DNA from: Candidatus Pacearchaeota archaeon
Lineage (GTDB): Archaea > Nanoarchaeota > Nanoarchaeia > Pacearchaeales > GW2011-AR1
Reading direction: 5' to 3'
Length of the DNA: 7,054 bases
Assembly: GCA_002690445.1 (NCBI GenBank)
Contig: NZER01000237.1
Location: 1-7,054, forward strand
The position numbers and the translations under genes are program-made. Shown here in pieces: positions 1 through 6,505 of this stretch. How positions within the stretch are numbered: the stretch's first letter is position 1; the number at the start of each line of letters is the position of its first letter. The notes below the pieces were generated by a model, which was given only the letters and a program-made list of their open reading frames with translations, made no database searches and had not been told where the DNA came from.

Positions 1-3000
1 ATACTACAGATACCGCTGAGGGTTGAACACCTTTTTGATGCAGTCGTAGGCGGCGGCTTTAAGTACCTGCTAAAAGAACCAATAAAGGCAGCGTACCATG
101 GTGCAAAATTCACACCGTCAGGGTTCAGCAGGACGATTAGCTGGCTGCAACGACGCGGCTTCAGCGAGATGGGAGAAGGTAGCAGCGCTGCCGTTCATGC
201 CCAGACAATGAAAACGGGACAGACGTTAATTGACCAGAACCTAGTAGAAGGTATTTCTCCCGGCACGAAGATGAGGCAGGAACACATGGAATCCGTTCAG
301 GCGGTTGAGAAAACACTGGTTCAGGTGCAAGGTGGCCTAAGCTCCGCCACGCAAGGGAGGGCCCAACGACGGACACCGTTTTTTGATCGGCCAGTCAGAA
401 GTAACCGTACAGAAGCAGAGAGGCTGATGAAGAGCTCAGACCCCGGGGAGGTTGTTCAGGGCGAACGGATGTATCGGGATATCATGAAGGACTCTTCTGA
501 TTATGTCAGGGGAATCCTTGAGCCGACATACGCTAATGTCAATGTCCGCCCTAACGCAGGGCTCTTTGCCGGGGACGCAGGCGAAGCAGTGCTAGAACCA
601 AGCCTTTATATCACAGCGGATGTAGCACCCGAGCAGATAGATCAGTTCATCCGCACAATGGTTGACATAGCTGACACAGATTTCGGGCAGGACTCGGTAA
701 TGATACATTTCCCTGAAGTAGCTGACCTCGATGCGGCAGTGCCGTGGGGTAAATACCCGGAGGTTCCGAAGAAAAGCCCTGCGTATACAGTAGAGCCGTC
801 TGTGCAACTAAAAACCGCGAGGGGCAAAATCCTTACGGGTGATGAAATAGACATGATTTTCTCTAAGGCCACGGAGAAAGGGCTGGCAGGGTTTGCTATC
901 CGCCCTGACAACACGGGAATAGACTTTGTCAACGTATCAGCGTATACTGACCCGGACGAATTTATCAAGCAGGTAGTGGGGTTTACAAATGACGCGGACA
1001 TTAAGAGAATACTTCGACGAGTTACGACGGGGACTGAACGCGGCGGGGCTTACGGAGTTCAGCCTAGAAGGCTCTACGCCTTCGGAGAAAAAGGTGGCTT
1101 CGACGGATACGATTCGTATAGGAGCTATCATAACAAATCCACAGGGATTGAAGCAGGGGACAAAGAGGGACTCTCTCCTTGGCAAAAGAACAAGCGATCA
1201 AAGGACCGATTCGCTGAACACCACCGAAAAGCTCTAACCGCCTCCCAAACACCCCAGACACCCCCGTCTGCTGAAGGCCCCATCTACAGGATGGCTGATT
1301 CTGCTATTCCCTCTGTGCCTGCCAATAGGATAGGCAGGATTACGCAAGCAATAAGAAATGCTGCCATCAAAACACTTGACTCAAACGTAGTACCAGCACG
1401 CCTCAGAACTCTCCCGATTGTTGCACGGCTCATAACAGACAGGCCGCAAGATATGGCCTTAACCACGGGAGAGGCCAAAAAAATAGTTAAACAGTACCGC
1501 GCCCGCGATGATGAGTGGCAGACTCAGATAGAGGGCGTTGCTTCAATTTCCGGATCAGAGACAGTCATGCTTGTGCAGGCAGGAATTGACACTGGTGTTT
1601 TCAACTACAACATGGGCGGCGCATCAGGCAGGCGACTTGCAGATATCGTTGACAGTGACATGAGTATTGCACTGGAAAGCGGCAACCTCGTATCAGGGCT
1701 ACTTGAGGCAGGTAAGAAAGTAAATATTACACTGAACTCTGACTACTTCAAGAAGATAGGGCTGCCAGATCTCTCCTTCAAAGGACGGACACTGGTTGAT
1801 GCCAATTACCTGAAGCTATACCCAGACGCACCAGTTAATAAGCGATGGAAAAATCCTATCAGCGGAAAAACAGAATGGGTTGCTCTCAACCTAGAGCCTT
1901 CCTTTGCTGACGTAGTGCAGCGCAAATCCCTTTACAAGAAAGAACTTGAGGCTATAGAGATAAAGCTACCTGATGGGAGCACTATCACGCTAAACGACCT
2001 GATCGACAGGTCCGCCAGATGGGCACGCAGGGGCGAAGATCAGTTGGTGCGGGAGGGCATGAACAACGTGCGAACCGCACCCGGAGTTAACTATGACGCT
2101 GGCGATGCTTACTTCCCCTTTGGCCCTACGGCCCATGCCCAGCATGGTTTGGCGCCACCGCCAAAGAATCGGATGCCACAAGAGGTAGAGCTGAATCAAG
2201 AAACCATGCAGTGGGTTGCGACCCCCTTACATAGAAGGCGGCCATCACAGGCACAGGGTATGCTTGAAGGAATTGTCTATGCTAATCCCGGGGATGCCTT
2301 GGCTGATTACATGGGAATGGTAGGCACGAAAGCCCGCTCCAATGCTACGGGAGACTATATACAGAGGGTGACAAGGGAATGGGGACTAGATATGGACACT
2401 GCCGAAAATCTATTAACTCCATCCAAGCCCTACAAAGCGTTGAAGGAGCAGATTAAGCATATACAAAAAAAGATTGCTAATGCAGCAGCAAGACAGAAGC
2501 GTCTCCCAAAGAGATCTGCGAGGTTATTGGAAACAGCATCATCTCTTATGGAAGATTTTGATGAGGCTTTCCGGATTGCCCCTGCTTTAATTGATGACAA
2601 ACCCGGTGCGGAAGGGACGCTGATAGACGCAGTTACCCGGCTCGAAAAGAGCAGGAACCAATGGAAAACAAAATGGGCACGTTTACAGCGTGACGCTGAC
2701 CGCCTGAAGATGTTTACCGCGAAGGAAATGAAAGACCTCAATAGCCGCATTGTTGACGCGGATAGACTGCTGAAGGTTTTCAAAGAGGACGCCCTGAAAG
2801 ATATGGGAACAATAGGCGGGATTGGCATTGAGGGCCACTTCTTTCCTGTTCAGCTCCGTGACGCAATGTTTAAGGAGATAGAGTCTCTAAGGAAAGCAGA
2901 AGATCCCGGGCGGTTCAGCAAGATGATCCGCGACGTTAACTCAACTTTAAGGATGCTAAATGCTACCGGGGACTATAGCGGTGTCGGCGTACAGGGACTA

Positions 3001-5637
3001 GCTGGTGCCGGATATGATTTAGCAGAAGCAATAACAGGTGGACTTAGAAACATTGGTTTCCTTCCCGGTGGCGGCGTTGAGATGAAGATCAAGCGACAGG
3101 GAACTACTGCAACGGCAGTAAGGACGATGGTCAACGCTCTTCGTAACGAGAATGTTATGGGGGAGTTCTTTTGGAAAGCAGAGAAGCAGGCGCTGGCGGA
3201 CGGGCATTTCACTCCACTGGAATCTGTCCAGATGGGATTGGCAATACTGTATAAAACACCTGACATATCAGTCAGGGGCACATTCTTAGGCAATGCGCCA
3301 ATCATCAAGCAGGCAGACAGGATGTTCACAACCTTTGGAAATGTTGGCCGCTGGCTTATGTGGGATGGAGAGGTGAATCTCGACAGGGCCATGAAAGGAA
3401 TGACCAAGGCCGAGTACATAGAAAGCGGGCTGGGGACTCAGGCAGCCAGTGCTATCAATAACCTTTACGGCGTAGGCCAGAGAGGATTTATGGGAGAGCT
3501 CGGACAGTTTGTATTTTTTGCTCCGCGGTTCTTTCAGGCAAGGCTGAAAACTATGAGTGATGTCATAATGGGGATTGCCCCCGGCACACAGAAGACTGCC
3601 CAAAGACGACTGGCCAGAAAAGTAATGGGGCGCTACGTGGCCTTTGCAACCACTACGACTATCCTGCTGAACGACGCGGTGGGTGAAGACACGGATATCA
3701 ATCCGTTCTTGCGAAGCCCTGAAACAGGTCGCTGGCATTTCAATCCTAACTTCATGCGTATCAAGCTGGGCCAGCTTGACATCAGCTTGTTTGGGCCGTG
3801 GGATTCGATGCTGCGTATGGCTATGAGCCCGTTTTTCCTGATACTCAACGGGTATTCAGCGCAACAGAAAGGCGAGCTCTGGGAATGGGACATCTTAGGG
3901 CAGTCGATAAAAGACCTTCGTTCTAATATCAGTGCCCCTATATCGGGAATCACTCTTGATATGCTTTTTGGAGAGGATGCGATAGGGCAGAAGACAAGAG
4001 CTTGGGAGGAAGGCGGCCCCAGTCCGATTGAGATGATCCTAGAATACATTGCGCCATTTGCATCTGATGACCTGTTTATGGGAGATGCTGGCAAAGAAAC
4101 TATCTTGGACCGTTTTGTAGCCGGAGGAGCCGGAGAGAAATTAACTGCGGTAGCTCAGGCAGCATTACAGGGAGCTGGGGCAAAGAGCTCTTACGAATCC
4201 CTTTCCGAAACAGAGCAGGCAGTCTACGCAGACTTTCTTGCTCAGGGCCCGGACGATCCGATGGTACAAGAAGCCTTCGGGGTCACAGACGATCCGAACA
4301 CAGCAAGGATGACAGTCGAAGAACTCAGGAAACTTTATGCTGAAGGTGGCAAAAACCTGATTCCTTTCCTGTCCACCCGCAGAGACTTGGGAGTTAAGCT
4401 CAACGTGTTTGGCAGAAACGAGGGCGACCTGCTCACTTGGGATCAGGTTGCTGGTGACATCAGGGGCAAGATCAAGGATATGTTCCGTGATGGACGGCTG
4501 TCTGAGTTTATGTCGCCTGAGGAGTTCGTCAGGTTTCAGAAACAGGTTGACCAGAGACTGGAAAGCAGCAAGGCTCCGTATAGCCGATATGCTGTGGAAA
4601 AGAAAGAGATACAGGCGCAGCAGGAGGAAACCTTTGCTCGTCTTGAAGAAGTCTTTCTCATGGGCGGGACGCTTGAACTGCCCGTTATAGATCCGCAGGG
4701 CAAGCCTGTGCTGGGCCCGAACGGACGACAGAAGATGGAAGTCTACCCAGTAAGCATGGGGGATTTCGGTACGGTGCGAAAGCTGGCAAGCAAGTTTATG
4801 GGGAAATACTCCCGTCAGCGCAGAGCCCTTACCGGAGAGCGCGGTCCGTATGAGGGCCTTGTTGAGGACCTGTTTGAATGGGGAAGGCAGATGGATCTTG
4901 GGAAACTTTCGTATGCTGACACAGATATATATGATGCGATGCAGGCCCATTACTATGAAAGGCTCTACCCAGAAGAAGGTATGTCAATCGTTAAACAAGA
5001 CGAATCTGTAGACTGGGACCTGAGAGAGGAGCGCGTCAACGAATGGATGGTTGAGATGAGAGAAAGATACCCCAACCTTTCGGAGGCACAGGTAAATACT
5101 TACAGGTTCCGGATCGAGGATGCTGCCAAGCAACAGGCTCCTCCTGCTGTCTCCCTTCTGATAGATATGCAGGACTTTGTGGGAGATGTGCCGATAACGG
5201 CTGGTGGTGCAACCTATTACGATCTTGAGACAGAGATTATCGAGGACATCGTGCGTATGGTCCCGGGATCGGAAGAAACTATACGGGATGCTTACAGAAG
5301 ATGGGACTGGGCAGGAACCAGACAGGCAAAATCACAGATTGAAAGTCAACATACGTGGCTGAAGGATGTTTCTGGGCGGCGTGCGGAAAAGCTGAACATG
5401 GCGCTTAGTACAAGACTCATCGGGCTTACGCCACAGCAAAGGGCAAGAAGAGAACGGATAGAGGGGATGCTCGTTCTCCTCGGCAAGAGGGGAACAGAAG
5501 CAACCCCGCCAATAACGCCATACGGAAGCAAGGTTTACAGAATTGTAAGAAACCACAGGTCTGGCGAGAAAAAGATTGCAGACATCAAGGAGTTTCTGAC
5601 TGATGTATATAACAGGCAAGATCTTAGCCAGTATTAA
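1..5637 (+). CDS. Giant phage virion/internal-type protein, 5'-truncated (at least 1878 aa)
   Basis: The frame is open from base 1 to the TAA at 5635-5637, so the true start lies left of the window. The first in-window ATG (169) has no Shine-Dalgarno sequence and sits inside continuous coding sequence, so it is not taken as the start. Visible parts, in window codons: a GLFAGD...EPSL...GQDSVMIHF segment (187-237) in an alpha/beta-looking domain; a Pro/Thr/Ser linker (412-426); a middle domain with DAYFPFGP (702-709); a Lys/Arg/Glu-rich coiled-coil region (811-933); a helical core with MLNATGDYSG (985-994), FFAPRFF (1172-1178) and FNPNF...FGPWDS (1247-1269); and a charged helical C-terminus. 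From memory, the core motifs resemble very large uncharacterised phage proteins found near structural genes; domain LPD38 of the polyvalent proteins is one candidate name. No signal peptide, convincing membrane span or catalytic motif is seen. A role as an internal or ejected virion protein is inferred from size, motifs and the adjacent scaffold and capsid genes. Coding status is near certain; function is moderate to low. Confidence 0.9.
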   Translation: MLQIPLRVEHLFDAVVGGGFKYLLKEPIKAAYHGAKFTPSGFSRTISWLQRRGFSEMGEGSSAAVHAQTMKTGQTLIDQNLVEGISPGTKMRQEHMESVQAVEKTLVQVQGGLSSATQGRAQRRTPFFDRPVRSNRTEAERLMKSSDPGEVVQGERMYRDIMKDSSDYVRGILEPTYANVNVRPNAGLFAGDAGEAVLEPSLYITADVAPEQIDQFIRTMVDIADTDFGQDSVMIHFPEVADLDAAVPWGKYPEVPKKSPAYTVEPSVQLKTARGKILTGDEIDMIFSKATEKGLAGFAIRPDNTGIDFVNVSAYTDPDEFIKQVVGFTNDADIKRILRRVTTGTERGGAYGVQPRRLYAFGEKGGFDGYDSYRSYHNKSTGIEAGDKEGLSPWQKNKRSKDRFAEHHRKALTASQTPQTPPSAEGPIYRMADSAIPSVPANRIGRITQAIRNAAIKTLDSNVVPARLRTLPIVARLITDRPQDMALTTGEAKKIVKQYRARDDEWQTQIEGVASISGSETVMLVQAGIDTGVFNYNMGGASGRRLADIVDSDMSIALESGNLVSGLLEAGKKVNITLNSDYFKKIGLPDLSFKGRTLVDANYLKLYPDAPVNKRWKNPISGKTEWVALNLEPSFADVVQRKSLYKKELEAIEIKLPDGSTITLNDLIDRSARWARRGEDQLVREGMNNVRTAPGVNYDAGDAYFPFGPTAHAQHGLAPPPKNRMPQEVELNQETMQWVATPLHRRRPSQAQGMLEGIVYANPGDALADYMGMVGTKARSNATGDYIQRVTREWGLDMDTAENLLTPSKPYKALKEQIKHIQKKIANAAARQKRLPKRSARLLETASSLMEDFDEAFRIAPALIDDKPGAEGTLIDAVTRLEKSRNQWKTKWARLQRDADRLKMFTAKEMKDLNSRIVDADRLLKVFKEDALKDMGTIGGIGIEGHFFPVQLRDAMFKEIESLRKAEDPGRFSKMIRDVNSTLRMLNATGDYSGVGVQGLAGAGYDLAEAITGGLRNIGFLPGGGVEMKIKRQGTTATAVRTMVNALRNENVMGEFFWKAEKQALADGHFTPLESVQMGLAILYKTPDISVRGTFLGNAPIIKQADRMFTTFGNVGRWLMWDGEVNLDRAMKGMTKAEYIESGLGTQAASAINNLYGVGQRGFMGELGQFVFFAPRFFQARLKTMSDVIMGIAPGTQKTAQRRLARKVMGRYVAFATTTTILLNDAVGEDTDINPFLRSPETGRWHFNPNFMRIKLGQLDISLFGPWDSMLRMAMSPFFLILNGYSAQQKGELWEWDILGQSIKDLRSNISAPISGITLDMLFGEDAIGQKTRAWEEGGPSPIEMILEYIAPFASDDLFMGDAGKETILDRFVAGGAGEKLTAVAQAALQGAGAKSSYESLSETEQAVYADFLAQGPDDPMVQEAFGVTDDPNTARMTVEELRKLYAEGGKNLIPFLSTRRDLGVKLNVFGRNEGDLLTWDQVAGDIRGKIKDMFRDGRLSEFMSPEEFVRFQKQVDQRLESSKAPYSRYAVEKKEIQAQQEETFARLEEVFLMGGTLELPVIDPQGKPVLGPNGRQKMEVYPVSMGDFGTVRKLASKFMGKYSRQRRALTGERGPYEGLVEDLFEWGRQMDLGKLSYADTDIYDAMQAHYYERLYPEEGMSIVKQDESVDWDLREERVNEWMVEMRERYPNLSEAQVNTYRFRIEDAAKQQAPPAVSLLIDMQDFVGDVPITAGGATYYDLETEIIEDIVRMVPGSEETIRDAYRRWDWAGTRQAKSQIESQHTWLKDVSGRRAEKLNMALSTRLIGLTPQQRARRERIEGMLVLLGKRGTEATPPITPYGSKVYRIVRNHRSGEKKIADIKEFLTDVYNRQDLSQY
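559..1050 (+). other. N-terminal alpha/beta domain of the giant protein
   Basis: This covers codons about 187-350. The stretch begins with GLFAGD, followed by EPSLYIT and then, after a helix (APEQIDQFIRTMVDIA), by GQDSVMIHF. It then alternates short hydrophobic strands (GLAGFAIRP, GIDFVNVSAY) with helices (GDEIDMIFSKATEKG, DPDEFIKQVVGF). This looks like a compact globular domain, distinct from the helical remainder. I recall similar 'GLW/GLF...EPS...QDSV' segments in other large phage proteins, but I cannot assign a named family or activity. Boundaries are approximate. Confidence 0.45.
1234..1278 (+). other. Pro/Thr/Ser-rich interdomain linker in the giant protein
   Basis: Codons about 412-426 encode a low-complexity segment rich in Pro, Thr, Ser, Gln and Ala (ASQTPQTPPSAEGP). 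It follows a very basic, Lys/Arg-rich stretch. It probably forms a flexible hinge between the N-terminal domain and the long helical body of the protein. Confidence 0.6.
2431..2799 (+). other. Charged coiled-coil region of the giant protein
   Basis: Codons about 811-933 are dominated by Lys, Arg, Glu, Asp, Leu and Ala with few Gly or Pro, for example KALKEQIKHIQKKIANAAAR and LEKSRNQWKTKWARLQRDA. Hydrophobic residues recur at heptad-like spacing. A long helix or coiled coil is the simplest reading. It ends at a Gly-rich turn (MGTIGGIGIEG) that leads into the helical core. Confidence 0.55.
2953..3990 (+). other. Conserved-looking helical core module of the giant protein
   Basis: Codons about 985-1330 carry the motifs most reminiscent of other phage proteins. 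They run in this order: MLNATGDYSG followed by VGVQG; a helix-rich region containing FTTFGNVGRWLMWDG; FFAPRFFQARLKTM; a short hydrophobic stretch (VAFATTTTILL); FNPNFMRIKLG followed by DISLFGPWDS; and finally a segment with SAPISGITLDMLFG and IGQKTR. The same order (a TGD-S...QG motif, a F-A-P-R motif, an R-I-G/W motif, then a 'SP/AP...D...G' segment) is, as I recall it, a recurring signature of large uncharacterised phage proteins. LPD38 is a candidate family, untested here. Function is unknown. Confidence 0.5.
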
Positions 5638-5643
5638 CTGGCT
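5626..5643 (+). other. Perfect inverted repeat enclosing the stop codon of the giant gene
   Basis: AGCCAG (5626-5631) is the exact reverse complement of CTGGCT (5638-5643). The six-base loop TATTAA contains the TAA stop codon. In RNA this would be a 6-bp hairpin. No U-tract follows, so it is not a standard intrinsic terminator, and the downstream genes are probably co-transcribed. It may stabilise an mRNA end or mean nothing. Confidence 0.4.
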
Positions 5644-5672
5644 TGACATATCATCATAATTAAGGACAAACT

Positions 5673-5680
5673 AAGGAGGA
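5673..5680 (+). promoter_or_regulatory. Ribosome binding site of the scaffold-like gene
   Basis: AAGGAGGA is a near-perfect Shine-Dalgarno sequence, nine bases before the ATG at 5690. A TAA in the same frame (5672-5674) overlaps its left end, so the start cannot be moved upstream. This fixes the annotated start. Confidence 0.9.
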
Positions 5681-5689
5681 GTAACGGAA

Positions 5690-6490
5690 ATGGTTATATC
5701 AATAAATTCTGATGAACAAAGTGAGCAAGTGCAGCAAGAGACACCTGCTGCTCAAGGCCAGTTACAGGACTTGGGTGAAGTAGATGTCGGAGGAGTAGAC
5801 GTTTCCGAAGAAACGCCTGCAATCGAAGGGGCACCTGCGCCAGAAGAAAGGCAGCCAGAGGCTGCCCCTTCGGTGCAGCCGGAAACATCTGCACCTGAAA
5901 CAGCTACGCTAGATGCGCCTCCGATGCCTACTCAAGATGCATCAGCTACTGCAAGCCAACTTGAAGAGCTTCAGAAAATGCGGCACGCAACTGCCCAGAA
6001 GGATTGGGAGCAGAGGACACTGCGGCAGGCTCAGGCGTTAGAGCGGCAGGCTCAGGAAAGAGGATCTGACCCACAGTCAGCTAGGCAAACAGCGCGACAA
6101 TATGTTGCACACCAGAAGGAGCTGCGAGATCAGGAGTCTACAGCTTTCAATGTAATAAACTTCGTTGAGGGACAGAAGAACGCAGCAATGCACTTTGCCC
6201 AGAAGTACAAGCTCGTCGATAAAAGTGTTGTCGAAGATTTGGCGGCACTGGCGAGATTCAAAACACCGCAAGAGATGGAGCATGAGGCTAAACGAATGTC
6301 TCAGCTCCGTGCTCAGTCACAGGAAATTGCACGCTTGAAGCAGGGCCGTGTGCCACCGCAGACTTTCGACAATAGTCAGGGCGCTACGGAGGCATCCACT
6401 AACGACCAGAGACTTCTTGATTCGTACAATGCAGGAGACAGGTCAGACGCAGCAGTAAGGGCTGCGCGAAAAATGGCTTTCGGAGCATAA
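5690..6490 (+). CDS. Putative capsid scaffolding protein (266 aa)
   Basis: This protein probably acts as the internal scaffold that guides capsid protein into a procapsid. The call rests on position (15 bases before the capsid gene), size and composition, not on a recognised sequence family. Residues 1-90 are disordered-looking and strongly acidic: 18 Asp/Glu against a single Arg, with many Pro, Ala, Gln and Thr. Residues about 91-130 are helical and coiled-coil-like, including a heptad duplicated at DNA level (RQAQALE / RQAQERG, residues 112-125). Residues about 130-215 are predominantly helical and charged. The last 26 residues (RLLDSYNAGDRSDAAVRAARKMAFGA) form a basic, helix-prone tail. 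In phages such as P22 a basic helical C-terminus of the scaffold binds coat protein, so a similar role is plausible. No protease motif is visible. An alternative is another head-associated or decoration protein. The start is fixed by the strong Shine-Dalgarno site and an in-frame upstream stop. Confidence 0.75.
   Translation: MVISINSDEQSEQVQQETPAAQGQLQDLGEVDVGGVDVSEETPAIEGAPAPEERQPEAAPSVQPETSAPETATLDAPPMPTQDASATASQLEELQKMRHATAQKDWEQRTLRQAQALERQAQERGSDPQSARQTARQYVAHQKELRDQESTAFNVINFVEGQKNAAMHFAQKYKLVDKSVVEDLAALARFKTPQEMEHEAKRMSQLRAQSQEIARLKQGRVPPQTFDNSQGATEASTNDQRLLDSYNAGDRSDAAVRAARKMAFGA
5850..5880 (+). other. Two mutually exclusive hairpins inside the scaffold-like gene
   Basis: GGCAGCC (5850-5856) and GGCTGCC (5860-5866) form a perfect 7-bp inverted repeat with a three-base AGA loop. 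GGCTGC (5860-5865) can instead pair with GCAGCC (5875-5880), enclosing a CTTCGG (UUCG-type) element at 5868-5873. The two helices share the same central strand and so cannot form together. The segment encodes the Pro/Ala-rich disordered region, where codon choice is loosely constrained. Confidence 0.35.
6022..6056 (+). repeat. 21-base-period direct repeat encoding a duplicated heptad
   Basis: GCGGCAGGCTCAGG occurs at 6022-6035 and again at 6043-6056. The 14 bases are identical and the period is 21 bases. In protein this is RQAQALE followed by RQAQERG, so the repeat unit is exactly one coiled-coil heptad. It looks like a small in-frame tandem duplication that lengthened a coiled coil. Confidence 0.7.
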
Positions 6491-6493
6491 TTT

Positions 6494-6499
6494 AGGAGG
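6494..6499 (+). promoter_or_regulatory. Ribosome binding site of the major capsid gene
   Basis: AGGAGG lies four bases after the scaffold stop codon and six bases before the capsid ATG at 6506, which is close to ideal spacing. It supports strong independent translation initiation, as expected for the most abundant virion protein. Confidence 0.92.
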
Positions 6500-6505
6500 A
6501 TTGAC

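Noticed and set aside
169..171. ATG at 169 as the start of the giant gene
   Set aside because: The frame is open and protein-like back to base 1, and there is no Shine-Dalgarno sequence before this ATG.
989..1237. 82-codon + strand open frame overlapping the giant gene in another frame
   Set aside because: There is no ribosome binding site and it is fully embedded in the giant frame, with no recognisable protein features.
1477..1484. A7 run as a possible ribosomal frameshift site (also C-A7 at 2465-2471)
   Set aside because: The runs are not in the canonical X XXY YYZ phase, have no evident downstream pseudoknot, and the zero frame continues as convincing protein for thousands of bases.
3634..3669. 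Hydrophobic stretch VAFATTTTILL as a transmembrane helix
   Set aside because: It is only about 11-13 residues long, Thr-rich and flanked by charged residues; too short for a confident membrane span.
4165..4950. 261-codon open frame on the minus strand inside the giant gene
   Set aside because: It is fully antisense to a well-supported coding frame, has no Shine-Dalgarno sequence before its ATG, and its residue composition (many His, Cys, Leu, Arg) is typical of an antisense shadow.
5200..5207. GCTGGTGG, identical to the E. coli Chi recombination site
   Set aside because: A single 8-mer is compatible with chance in 7 kb, and the host is unknown and not obviously enterobacterial.
5643..5671. 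TTGACA (perfect -35 box) after the giant gene, with CATAAT at 5655-5660
   Set aside because: The CATAAT lies only six bases downstream of TTGACA. At the proper 16-18 base spacing there is no -10-like hexamer (GACAAA/ACAAAC), so this is not called a promoter.
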